Origin: Pseudomonadota bacterium
Lineage (GTDB): Bacteria > Pseudomonadota > Alphaproteobacteria > Paracaedibacterales > CAITNM01
Reading direction: 5' to 3'
Assembly (NCBI GenBank): GCA_018062345.1
Contig: JAGOSL010000002.1
Coordinates: 96,541 to 130,191 of the forward strand
DNA: 33,651 nucleotides
The translations under genes were made by a program, and so were the position numbers. How positions within the stretch are numbered: the stretch's first letter is position 1; every line of letters starts with the position of its first letter. Positions 11,333 through 18,423 of this stretch are shown here, piece by piece. Under the pieces are notes generated by a model that made no database searches, had not been told where the DNA came from, and was given only the letters and a program-made list of their open reading frames with translations.

Positions 11333-13003
11333 TTAGTTAAAAGTGCGTTTGCCTGCTGCGCCACTTTTTGATCGGCCAGCAAATGGTTTGGATGAAGATG
11401 AACCGCTAGAAACGCCATGTGAGCGACGCGAGCCAGGCTTTGCAAAGCTACGACGTCCTTCGCCACCGAATCCATTGCTTCTAGGTGCTGCTCTTCCGTT
11501 ATTATCGTTATTTTCTCTGCGTGCTCCACCGAAACCACCGCTTGAAGAGCTGCGTGATCCTGGTCTGGACTCACTAAAGCTGCTGCCTCTGGAATTACTC
11601 CTAGATTCTCTGGGTGTGTCACTGAAGCTGCGTCCTTCACCACCGAAGCCATTACTTCTAGGTGCAGCTCTGCCAGTAGTGCCGGCATTCATGCTTCGAC
11701 GTGCGTTACCGAAACCGCCGCTTGAAGAGCTGCGTGATCCGCCTCTAGATGCTGCGCCTCCAAAGCCACTGCCTCGTGATCCGTCTCTGGATTCACCGAA
11801 ACTGCCACTTGCGAATGGCTTTCTTTTTCTATCGTTACCAAAGGGGCTTCCTCCAGTAGGTCTTGCGCTTCTTCCAAAATTCTTTTCTGAATTAGAGTTA
11901 TGATTTGATCCTTCGTGCGCTTTGGGGTTCATGTATCTTTCAATAGCATTCCATTTCTTCGCGTCTTGTGATGTAACAAAACACAAAGAAAAACCTTCAG
12001 CGCCTGCGCGACCAGTTCTGCCAATGCGATGGATGTAGTCCTCAGGGCACGGAGGGACGTCGTAGTTAATCACATGCATCAAGTGAGGAATATCCAATCC
12101 ACGAGCCGCAATATCAGTAGCAACTAATACTCTGCATTTTCCTTGGCGAAATGAATGAATAACTTTTTCACGTTGACGTTGACGTAAATCACCATGGATA
12201 GCAGATGCAGAATGATCTTCCTTGCGAAGAGAAATAGCTAAACGATCCGCATTCATTTTTGTTTTCACGAAAACTAAAACAGTTCCGTCACGCTGGTCGA
12301 GTTCCTGCAGAAGGCGATTGTATTTCTCTTTTTCACTAATTTTGACAATTTCTTGCTTGATTTTTGGGATTGGTAGAGTTGCTGAACCTACGGCAACACG
12401 TTTTGGTTCGTTAAGATATTTTGCCGCAAGCTTTTCAATTGCGGGTGCAATAGTTGCAGAAAACATTAATGTTTGGCGTTTTGCTGGTAGTTTGGAGATG
12501 ATATGGTCAAGCTGAATGCCAAACCCCATATCAAACATACGATCTGTCTCATCCAGCGCAAGGCACTCTAGTTTATTAACTCTTAGGGTGCCCCTTTCCA
12601 AATGATCTATGACTCGACCAGGAGTTCCAATTACTACTCTTGGGCGAGACTTGAGTTGTGACAACTGCTTGGGATATGGTTCGCCACCAATTAGGAGCGC
12701 TACATTAAAATCTTTCGAATCACTCATGAAAATTTTTAATGTGTTCATGACTTGTTGTGCAATTTCTCTGATTGGAGCAAGCACAAGTGCTGTGCTTTCA
12801 GGATTATCAAGTAGGTGCTTCACTAAAGGTAGGGTAAAAGCTAAAGTTTTTCCTGTTCCTGTTTGGGCTGAACCTAATATATCATGCTTAGCTAGCGCCA
12901 AGGGTATGGTTTGTGCTTGAATTGGAGTGGGCGTGGTTAATCCCATTTTTTCAAGTGATTTGATAAAAGTTTCTGGCAAATTTAATTCTTTAAATGATTT
13001 CAT
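11333..13003 (-). CDS. DEAD-box RNA helicase, RhlE-like, with long GRS-rich tail
   Basis: ATP-dependent RNA helicase of 556 residues, likely acting in ribosome assembly or RNA turnover. Core motifs in order: Q motif TPTPIQ (residues 24-29), motif I AQTGTGKT (46-53), motif Ia as PIRE instead of the usual PTRE (77-80), GTPGR (126-130), motif II as DETD instead of DEAD (151-154), SAT (182-184) and HRIGRTGRAG. From about residue 365 a 190-residue low-complexity tail rich in Gly, Arg, Ser and Phe follows, including a partly repeated block, typical of RNA-binding RGG-like tails. The ATG has AAGGAG eight bases upstream. It is monocistronic with its own terminator. The closest family is RhlE/DeaD-like; I leave the symbol blank because the tail is not diagnostic. 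Confidence 0.93.
   Translation of the reverse strand: MKSFKELNLPETFIKSLEKMGLTTPTPIQAQTIPLALAKHDILGSAQTGTGKTLAFTLPLVKHLLDNPESTALVLAPIREIAQQVMNTLKIFMSDSKDFNVALLIGGEPYPKQLSQLKSRPRVVIGTPGRVIDHLERGTLRVNKLECLALDETDRMFDMGFGIQLDHIISKLPAKRQTLMFSATIAPAIEKLAAKYLNEPKRVAVGSATLPIPKIKQEIVKISEKEKYNRLLQELDQRDGTVLVFVKTKMNADRLAISLRKEDHSASAIHGDLRQRQREKVIHSFRQGKCRVLVATDIAARGLDIPHLMHVINYDVPPCPEDYIHRIGRTGRAGAEGFSLCFVTSQDAKKWNAIERYMNPKAHEGSNHNSNSEKNFGRSARPTGGSPFGNDRKRKPFASGSFGESRDGSRGSGFGGAASRGGSRSSSSGGFGNARRSMNAGTTGRAAPRSNGFGGEGRSFSDTPRESRSNSRGSSFSESRPGSRSSSSGGFGGARRENNDNNGRAAPRSNGFGGEGRRSFAKPGSRRSHGVSSGSSSSKPFAGRSKSGAAGKRTFN
11454..11740 (-). repeat. Imperfect tandem duplication in the helicase tail
   Basis: Bases 11454-11497 closely match 11631-11674 (offset 177), and 11529-11560 match 11709-11740 (offset 180) with one mismatch. 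The unit is therefore about 59-60 codons with a one-codon indel. Each copy encodes GGFG, then ARR, then GRAAPRSNGFGGEGR. A third, degraded GFGGA/SRGGSRS-like segment lies further N-terminal. The coding frame is kept, which suggests in-frame expansion of the tail. Confidence 0.85.
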
Positions 13004-13194
13004 AATAACTCCTTAAAAACGTTTTCCTAAGACCACTTATAGTGGACAGAAATTTATCCATAATCTGCTTTAGTCAGAAAATGGTGAACGGATAACGCTT
13101 TTAAAAGTTTTTGGAAATCGCCAAATAACCCTACATTCTTAAGTAGGCGCGGAATCAGAATCTAAAATTTCAGCTACAACGTAGACGATATAAA

Positions 13195-13223
13195 AAAATA
13201 ATGCAATAGAAATATTAATTCAA
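13195..13223 (-). promoter_or_regulatory. Candidate helicase promoter in the 248-nt spacer 13004-13251
   Basis: On the minus strand TTGAAT (13223-13218) and TATTTT (13200-13195) are 17 nt apart and would give a leader of about 180 nt before the helicase ATG. The spacer also holds small dyads, CCACTTATAGTGG near 13034-13046 and CCTAC...GTAGG near 13131-13148. Long structured leaders are known for some cold-induced RNA helicase genes. The boxes are weak and a promoter nearer the gene is possible. I see no gene in this spacer. Confidence 0.25.
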
Positions 13224-13251
13224 TGTATTGAGTATATAATTATTTATGTAA

Positions 13252-13734
13252 TTATCCCTTCTTTATTGGGGTTATTTTTAAATCATTTTTATCGAGATCA
13301 ACTTGAATTTCGTAATCAGCACTTACATTTGTGCGGTGATCTCCGGGACTTGTGTATCGGGCAAACATTAAAGCAACAACGCCTGTAGTGTGTGTTGGTT
13401 CTATATCTAAGCTGGTGGATGAATCAGGCACGATATCGATACTGAAAACGTCTAGGTCTTCTCCTGCATCAGATTTGAGTTTCTTAGCTTTTTGAAAATA
13501 AGAGTTAGCATCAAGTTTTGCTATTTCTGCAGCAAGATCTTCTTTGTAAGCTATTACAACGTGAATTTTGACTGGTGCCGAGTCATTTGCGTTAGCTGCG
13601 GCCTTAAAGTTTATTTTTTCAAGCCAAACCTTCGATTGTTTTATGCCAACTGCAGATTTTATAGATTCACAACCCATTAAGAGAGTGATTAAAATCACTG
13701 CACTGAATGTATTTTTAAAATTTAGAGTTAACAT
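13252..13734 (-). CDS. Putative lipoprotein resembling type VI secretion TssJ
   Basis: A 160-residue protein with a lipoprotein signal peptide: a hydrophobic stretch, then the lipobox LLMGC with Cys22 as the lipidated residue. The mature part fits the pattern of TssJ/VasD, the outer-membrane lipoprotein of the T6SS membrane complex. This shows as a beta strand with PVKIHVVIAYKE, a Phe-containing helix (ANSYFQKAKKL), then DVFSIDIVPDSS, SLDIEPTHTTGVVALMF and a closing PGDHR. These features are seen by eye; no search was run. No other T6SS gene lies in the window. The start ATG has AAAGG about seven bases upstream. It is divergent from the 13818 gene. If not TssJ, it is an unassigned transthyretin-like lipoprotein. 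Confidence 0.5.
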   Translation of the reverse strand: MLTLNFKNTFSAVILITLLMGCESIKSAVGIKQSKVWLEKINFKAAANANDSAPVKIHVVIAYKEDLAAEIAKLDANSYFQKAKKLKSDAGEDLDVFSIDIVPDSSTSLDIEPTHTTGVVALMFARYTSPGDHRTNVSADYEIQVDLDKNDLKITPIKKG

Positions 13735-13817
13735 TTTTGGCCTTTGTTATTTATTAACTTTTATGGGGTACAACTAATCTATTAGACCATGGCTTATAAA
13801 GGTTTTAAAGAGTTTAC

Positions 13818-14240
13818 ATGGAAAAAGATGAAATTCGTGTTGTGCATATGCCAGCGGTTGCTGAGATTTATGATTTTGCGTATGAAAGTTTGCAGAGATT
13901 GCCGAACTCATTTCGTTCGCATTTGAAAAATTTTGTTATTGAAGTGAAGAATTTTGCGGAGAACAATGTTTTAGAAGAGCTATCAATGACAGATAGGTAT
14001 GATTTGCTTGGATTATATCGAGGGGTTCCTTTGCCGTTAAAGAAAAAAACGTCTAATAAAAAACCCGATATTATTTATTTATATCGTTGTCCATTAATAC
14101 GTCATGCTGTTGAAAATGCTGAAGATGTGAAGGCTTTAATACATCATGTATTGATTAATGAAATCGGGCATCATTTTGGGTGTACTGCTCATGAAATGGC
14201 ATGGATACATCAGCATTCAAAATTTACAACCCAAGATTAA
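13818..14240 (+). CDS. Zincin-like metallopeptidase family protein (DUF1025 type), altered HExxH
   Basis: A 140-residue soluble protein matching the small metallopeptidase family long known as DUF1025. Family features are DRYDLLGLYRGVPLP in the middle, then DIIYLYRCPLIRHAVEN, then the C-terminal zinc-site helix. Here that helix reads NEIGHHFG: the first His of HExxH is Asn114, with Glu115, His118 and His119 kept. The codon is AAT at 14157-14159, one base from the His codon CAT. Zinc binding may be weakened or rearranged; whether Asn is usual in this lineage I cannot tell. The ATG has AAAGAG six bases upstream. Its stop shares the bases TTAA with the convergent pgk stop. The cellular role of the family is not established. 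Confidence 0.82.
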   Translation: MEKDEIRVVHMPAVAEIYDFAYESLQRLPNSFRSHLKNFVIEVKNFAENNVLEELSMTDRYDLLGLYRGVPLPLKKKTSNKKPDIIYLYRCPLIRHAVENAEDVKALIHHVLINEIGHHFGCTAHEMAWIHQHSKFTTQD

Positions 14241-15451
14241 ACTACTATTTGATCTGGATCCAAAGATTCAATGCCTGGTAATTTTTTTCCTTCAAGCCAT
14301 TCTAAAAATGCCCCTCCTGCAGTTGATACGTAGGTAAATTCAGCTGCGCTTTCTGCTATTACAGCTATTGTGTCTCCACCTCCTGCAATGCTTATGAGTT
14401 CGTGTGCTTTTGTTTGCTGGGTAATTATTTTTGTTATAGCAATAGAACCTTGGGCAAACGGCGATATTTCATAAGCCCCAACAGGACCATTCCAAAGGAC
14501 TGTTTTACAAGATTGTAAAATATTTTTTAGTTTTTCGATTGTTTTAGGGCCAATGTCGTATATTGCTTGCTCATCATCTATCATATCGATATCAACAATT
14601 GCTGTAGGTGTATTAGTTTTTAATTCTTTAGCAACCACAACATCAATTGGTAATACTAGCCTGCATTTACTTGTTTGAGCTTTTTTCATGATTGTTTTGG
14701 CAGTATCTAGATATTCATTTTCAACCAGAGATTTGCCTATTTTATATCCTTCTGCTTTTAAGAATGTATTGGCCATTCCACCACCAAGAAATAAGTAATC
14801 GAGTTGATTTAAAAGATTTAGTAATAAATCAATTTTTGTAGAAATTTTGCTGCCTGCAACAATGCCTATAGTCGGACGGTTTGGGTGCGTTAAAATACCT
14901 CCTAATGCATGCAATTCTTCCCTTAGACAAAGGCCTGCATAAGAAGGCAGATGTTTTGTTATGCCAACGACTGATGCATGTTTGCGATGACTGCATGAAA
15001 AAGCTTCGTTGACAAAAATATCTCCTAACTGACTGATAGCTTTAGAAAATGCATCTGAATTTGCTTCTTCTCCTTCATAAAAACGAATGTTTTCAGCCAA
15101 GATTATTGAGTGATTAGGTGCGGTTTTTAATAAGTGGTAAAGTTCGGGGCCAATTGGTTTTTTTGTGAAAGTAATTGGCAACTCAAGAAGTTTTTGCAGG
15201 CTTGGTTTTATGATTGCTAAACTATTATCTTCATCCCAAAGGCTAGGCGGTTTGGGTTTGGGGCGGCCTAGGTGGGATAAAATTACAATATATTTTGGAT
15301 TCTTAGAAAGAATCATTTTTAATGTTGGGATAATTCTTTCGATTCGAGTAATGTCTTGAATTTTTTTATTTTGTATGGGTACGTTGAGGTCTAGTCTGAT
15401 AACGACTTTCTTCTCTGAAAAATCAATATTTTCAATTGATGTAATAGCCAC
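14237..15451 (-). CDS. pgk: Phosphoglycerate kinase
   Basis: Glycolytic and gluconeogenic enzyme that transfers phosphate between 1,3-bisphosphoglycerate and ADP. The 404 residues match the usual size. The N-terminal substrate-binding signature reads VVIRLDLNVP (17-25). SHLGRPK and the family stretch VNEAFSCSHRKHAS, in which Asp is replaced by Glu relative to the common VNDAF, follow. The nucleotide-binding half has GSKISTK, the LWNGPVGAYE segment and GGGDT. STAGGAFLEWLEGKKLPGI closes the fold. The start is GTG at 15451; there is no in-frame ATG that preserves the N-terminus, and the Shine-Dalgarno is weak. It lies 26 nt downstream of the symporter gene and is probably cotranscribed with it. 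No other glycolytic gene is in the window. Confidence 0.97.
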   Translation of the reverse strand: MAITSIENIDFSEKKVVIRLDLNVPIQNKKIQDITRIERIIPTLKMILSKNPKYIVILSHLGRPKPKPPSLWDEDNSLAIIKPSLQKLLELPITFTKKPIGPELYHLLKTAPNHSIILAENIRFYEGEEANSDAFSKAISQLGDIFVNEAFSCSHRKHASVVGITKHLPSYAGLCLREELHALGGILTHPNRPTIGIVAGSKISTKIDLLLNLLNQLDYLFLGGGMANTFLKAEGYKIGKSLVENEYLDTAKTIMKKAQTSKCRLVLPIDVVVAKELKTNTPTAIVDIDMIDDEQAIYDIGPKTIEKLKNILQSCKTVLWNGPVGAYEISPFAQGSIAITKIITQQTKAHELISIAGGGDTIAVIAESAAEFTYVSTAGGAFLEWLEGKKLPGIESLDPDQIVV

Positions 15452-15477
15452 AGAATTTGCCTGAATACTAAGCTAAA

Positions 15478-16611
15478 TTAACTATTGCATCGATCTATTA
15501 ATTTGGCAAATGCGCCATTACCCAAAACATTTGCACAAGTGATTACGGGATCAAACAATAAATAAAGTGCAGTAATCAATGACATCATTTCTGTATTAAA
15601 CCCTAAATAAGTTTTTAGTATAGGTAGCATTACTAGGATGCCTCCGCCGGGGACTGCTGCTACAGAAAATTTTGCTATCACAAAATACATTGAAAATATT
15701 AAATAGTTTAACAATGTGGGCTCTTGCATACCAAAGCTCTTTAGTACGGCATATGCCAAAATGGGAATAGCAAAACAATCACCAATGAGGTGAATATTTA
15801 CAGTGGCTGGAACAACAGAGCAAGCTAGATCTTTATTTTTTGCATTATTTTCTGCGCCCATAATAGTTAGAGGCATGCTTGCGGCGCTTGACATTGTGCT
15901 AAAACCGCTAATTGCTGCGGGAAGCATATTTTTTACACTTACTATGAACGCCTTTACATTTGCATTGTTAAGTGCAAAATAGGCAAGAATTATATAGCTA
16001 AATTGGGCTAACGCGATTACAGCAAAAATTGCTGAATAATCTTTTATAATTGTTTCTACCACTCCTTCAAATTTTAATTCCACAGCATACCCTGCTACGA
16101 AAAGGGGAATAAAAAACACGATTGCTTTTAGCAATAAATGAATCCACCGATCTATTTTTATAGAAATTTTTTGAGCAGTTGTAGGAAGGAATATCGATGC
16201 AATTATGCCAAGCACAATGCCTGTAAACATGGCTATGTAGTTTTTAACAAGCTCTGGGAAAGATAAATTCCACAAAGGATCTAATTTAGAGGTTTCGTGT
16301 GGTGATATCATTGATAAATCAAAATTATATACCCACATTCCTACATAATGACTAAGGAATGTGGAAATGAAGTTAGAGCAACACGCTAAAACCAAAATCA
16401 TGATAATAATTTTAGTGGCTTTGTTAGAGAGAGTTACAACTGCCTTGAATAACAAGCCGAAGATGATTAATGGCAATAGAAAAACAATAATTTCTTTAAT
16501 GCTTAAACTGATAGTGTAAAGTGTTTGCTTCAACAAGAGAGGCATGAAGGGGTCTAAGAGTATTACAGCAGCTATAATTGCTATTAAAATAAATGGCATT
16601 TTACGGAACAT
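15478..16611 (-). CDS. Dicarboxylate/amino acid:cation symporter (SDF/DAACS family)
   Basis: Secondary transporter of 377 residues with eight or more hydrophobic segments, somewhat shorter than the usual 400-450 of the family. The diagnostic re-entrant region is present: the serine-rich hairpin STMSSAASMPLTI, then VVPATVNIHLIGDCFAIPI, the counterpart of the GATVNMDG region in GltP/DctA. The key motif is divergent (NIHLIGD), so the exact substrate (glutamate, aspartate, C4-dicarboxylate or another amino acid) is uncertain. The second hairpin PGGGILVMLPIL near residue 320 is also family-like. The ATG has AGGAGAG six bases upstream, a strong ribosome binding site. It lies 162 nt after the ech-type gene and 26 nt before pgk. 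Confidence 0.9.
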   Translation of the reverse strand: MFRKMPFILIAIIAAVILLDPFMPLLLKQTLYTISLSIKEIIVFLLPLIIFGLLFKAVVTLSNKATKIIIMILVLACCSNFISTFLSHYVGMWVYNFDLSMISPHETSKLDPLWNLSFPELVKNYIAMFTGIVLGIIASIFLPTTAQKISIKIDRWIHLLLKAIVFFIPLFVAGYAVELKFEGVVETIIKDYSAIFAVIALAQFSYIILAYFALNNANVKAFIVSVKNMLPAAISGFSTMSSAASMPLTIMGAENNAKNKDLACSVVPATVNIHLIGDCFAIPILAYAVLKSFGMQEPTLLNYLIFSMYFVIAKFSVAAVPGGGILVMLPILKTYLGFNTEMMSLITALYLLFDPVITCANVLGNGAFAKLIDRCNS

Positions 16612-16630
16612 ACATCTCTCCTACGAGAAT

Positions 16631-16703
16631 TAATCGATTATTAAATTTGCAATTAAGAAATGAGAAATACTTACCGGGCATAGCCGGTGATTACCGAGGT
16701 AAC
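16631..16703. promoter_or_regulatory. Cluster of short dyads upstream of the symporter gene
   Basis: In the 162-nt spacer 16612-16773 three inverted repeats stand out: the ten-base palindrome TAATCGATTA at 16631-16640, ACCGG...CCGGT at 16673-16688, and TTACC-GA-GGTAA at 16691-16702. The last two are more GC-rich than the surroundings, and the motif TTACCG occurs twice. They could be operators or an mRNA structure in the leader. No convincing -10/-35 pair or T-run terminator was found with them. Confidence 0.3.
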
Positions 16704-16773
16704 AGAAAAGACTGCGCGACTAAAGTCAAACACGAAAACGAAATACAAAAAATCTATACGTAAAAGTTTATAT

Positions 16774-17802
16774 CTAATTGCGATTATTTACAAGCTCAGA
16801 GCAATGATTGGGCTGAAAAAATCGATCGATCATTTCACTGCTAGTGTTATCGAATGTGTAGTGCCATTTAGGGTTTTTATCTTTATCTACGACTTGGGCT
16901 CGAATACCTTCTTTGAAATCAGAAGTTATTAAAAAATTCATAGCTATTATGTAGTCGCGCCGAAGAGCTTGGCTTAAATTAATAGAAGTGGATGTCTCAA
17001 GTAGTTTTTCAGTTACGCGCAGACTTAAGGGGGATCGAGAATTCAGATCGTTGAAGGTTTTTTTTGCTTCAGGGTGCATATGTGTTTTTAGACATGTAAA
17101 TGCATGCTCTAAGTCTAATGAAAAAACATTGTCTACCCAATTTTCCCCAAAAATAATTTCATTTGGTGTGGGTTGATTAAATTGCTCAATCACTTGGTCT
17201 AACTGATTGGTGGCGCACAAGGCGTTTACAAGTTCTGGTAATGCAGAAGATGAAATAAAATAATCAGCCATGTTCCATTTTAGAGCATGAGAAATAGCAA
17301 TATTATTTCCTGTGAGTCCGTAAAATTTTGCCCAGGATTTTGGGAATTGAGAAAATCGAAAGCTTGCGCCAACGTCTGGAAAAAAACCGATGATTGTTTC
17401 AGGCATTCCAAGTATTGCATTTTCAGTTATAATTCTATATCGATTATGCATAGAAAGCCCCATTCCACCGCCAAAACATAATCCATTCACAAGAGAAATA
17501 ATTGGTTTGGGGTAGGTGGCTAGTTCATAAACGAGCTTATATTCTGCATTAAAAAAAACAGATCCAAGGGATAGATTGTTATTTTCCATAGCATCGTATG
17601 CTGCTTTTATATCACCTCCGGCGCAAAAGGCTTTTGGATGATTGGAGGTGATGATAATTTTTTCTACTTTGTTGTTCGTGGCGCACTCTGCTAAAAATTG
17701 CGAAATTTTGTAAATAATTTCTAGATTTGTGGCATTATATCGCTCAGGGCGGTTTAATGTGATAATTGCAGCATTGCCTTGAAAACGGGTTAAAATCGTC
17801 AT
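16774..17802 (-). CDS. 3-hydroxyisobutyryl-CoA hydrolase (crotonase superfamily)
   Basis: Cytosolic thioesterase of valine breakdown, releasing 3-hydroxyisobutyrate from its CoA ester. The 342 residues match the hydrolase rather than the shorter enoyl-CoA hydratases. Oxyanion-hole segments are AFCAGGDIKAAYD (58-70) and NGLCFGGGMGLS (106-117). The catalytic pair sits in MPETIIGFFPDVGASF as Glu135 and Asp143, with the eight-residue spacing typical of this enzyme. The C-terminal part EGIRAQVVDKDKNPKW is specific to the subfamily. The ATG follows the 6S RNA T-run by 10 nt, with AGGAGC six bases upstream, so transcripts reading through 6S would express it. No other branched-chain amino acid degradation gene is in the window. 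Confidence 0.93.
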   Translation of the reverse strand: MTILTRFQGNAAIITLNRPERYNATNLEIIYKISQFLAECATNNKVEKIIITSNHPKAFCAGGDIKAAYDAMENNNLSLGSVFFNAEYKLVYELATYPKPIISLVNGLCFGGGMGLSMHNRYRIITENAILGMPETIIGFFPDVGASFRFSQFPKSWAKFYGLTGNNIAISHALKWNMADYFISSSALPELVNALCATNQLDQVIEQFNQPTPNEIIFGENWVDNVFSLDLEHAFTCLKTHMHPEAKKTFNDLNSRSPLSLRVTEKLLETSTSINLSQALRRDYIIAMNFLITSDFKEGIRAQVVDKDKNPKWHYTFDNTSSEMIDRFFQPNHCSELVNNRN

Positions 17803-17813
17803 TCAAGCTCCTA

Positions 17814-17968
17814 AAATAAAAGGTGCCGCAAACGCCGTGGAGCGAATGATCCTCTCGTGGCTAAAATGCCAAGTGGGTGCCATATAACAAAGCCACGACT
17901 TTGCTAGGGACAGCTCCCAAGGATGTAAACTGAGCCAAGGGATTAAACTCACACGAACGTTGCCGCAC
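17814..17968 (-). ncRNA. ssrS: Probable 6S RNA
   Basis: This stretch between acpS and the hydrolase gene is clearly more GC-rich than its flanks and folds as a long rod. On the minus strand the 5' end GTGCGGCAACGTT pairs with GGCGTTTGCGGCAC at the 3' end. CGTG-GAG then pairs with CTC-CACG, and ATCCT with AGGAT. Between these is an open bubble containing AATCCCTTGGCTCAG (compare the E. coli 6S stretch AGTCCCCTGAGCCG). Beyond it are GGGAGCTGTCCC and the distal stem TCGTGGCT/AGCCACGA. A T-rich tail (17820-17813) follows the closing stem and a promoter precedes it. 6S RNA mimics an open promoter and sequesters the housekeeping RNA polymerase holoenzyme. The length of about 150 nt suits alphaproteobacterial 6S. 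The call rests on folding and motif recall. Confidence 0.8.
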
Positions 17969-17974
17969 AGGGAA

Positions 17975-18003
17975 ATCCTAGCATGGGTAGCAGAATTTTT
18001 CCA
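17975..18003 (-). promoter_or_regulatory. Promoter of the 6S RNA gene
   Basis: On the minus strand TGGAAA (18003-17998) and TAGGAT (17980-17975) are separated by exactly 17 nt, and TG one base before the -10 gives an extended -10 element. Start of transcription would fall near 17968, the first paired base of the predicted RNA. It lies in the 36-70 nt after the acpS stop codon. Confidence 0.6.
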
Positions 18004-18039
18004 CATTCTCAACATATCCGATAACCTATTAAAGAATGA

Positions 18040-18423
18040 TTAAAGCATTTTAGAAAAAATAACATATGCTAAGGCATAAGGAGGTTCATCGCTTAAGCTT
18101 AAATGTAGTTGATAGTTTCCATTGGCTAGACTTTTAGCCATGCTTTGTGCTTTTTTGTGTAACTTGAGTTCAGGTCTGCCATTATTGTTTTTCACGACCT
18201 CAATATCTTGCCAGGAGATATCGGTGCTGTTGCCTAGTGCCTTTACTAAAGCTTCTTTAGCAGCGAACACCTTTGCAAAACCATTTGCAGATTTTTCTCT
18301 TTTTTGTAGTCGATTTCTTTCTGAAAGGGTGAAAACTCGATTTAGAAATTTCTCTCCTTGAGATTCAATTAATTTTTCGATTCGACGAATGTCACAAATA
18401 TCACAGCCTATTCCCAGAATCAT
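18040..18423 (-). CDS. acpS: Holo-[acyl-carrier-protein] synthase
   Basis: Transfers 4'-phosphopantetheine from CoA to the acyl carrier protein, switching on fatty acid and lipid A precursor synthesis. The 127 residues are typical. The Mg-binding residues are visible as Asp8 in ILGIGCDICDIRRIE and Glu57 in FAKVFAAKEALVKALG. The C-terminal region has the usual NGRPELKLH and LHLSLSDEPPYALAYVI. Its ATG overlaps the rsh stop as ATGA, so it is translationally coupled to rsh. A 6S RNA gene follows it on the same strand. Confidence 0.97.
   Translation of the reverse strand: MILGIGCDICDIRRIEKLIESQGEKFLNRVFTLSERNRLQKREKSANGFAKVFAAKEALVKALGNSTDISWQDIEVVKNNNGRPELKLHKKAQSMAKSLANGNYQLHLSLSDEPPYALAYVIFSKML

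Noticed and set aside
11311-11688. A 125-codon minus-strand frame rich in Ala, Glu and His
   Set aside because: Same-strand shadow of the helicase tail; its end runs into the terminator stem.
11343-11903. A 186-codon open frame on the plus strand rich in Pro and Leu
   Set aside because: It is antisense to the repetitive GRS-rich helicase tail, whose low-complexity codons keep the opposite frame open.
16673-16703. Dyads as a terminator for the hydrolase gene
   Set aside because: They lie 70-100 nt beyond the stop and no T-run follows on the minus strand.
16687-16932. An 81-codon plus-strand frame rich in Lys and Thr
   Set aside because: It starts in the dyad spacer and runs antisense into the conserved hydrolase C-terminus; no ribosome binding site or recognisable domain.
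17803-18015. A 70-codon open frame on the minus strand
   Set aside because: It lies exactly over the folded 6S-like RNA and its promoter, has no ribosome binding site and reads like structured RNA translated by chance.
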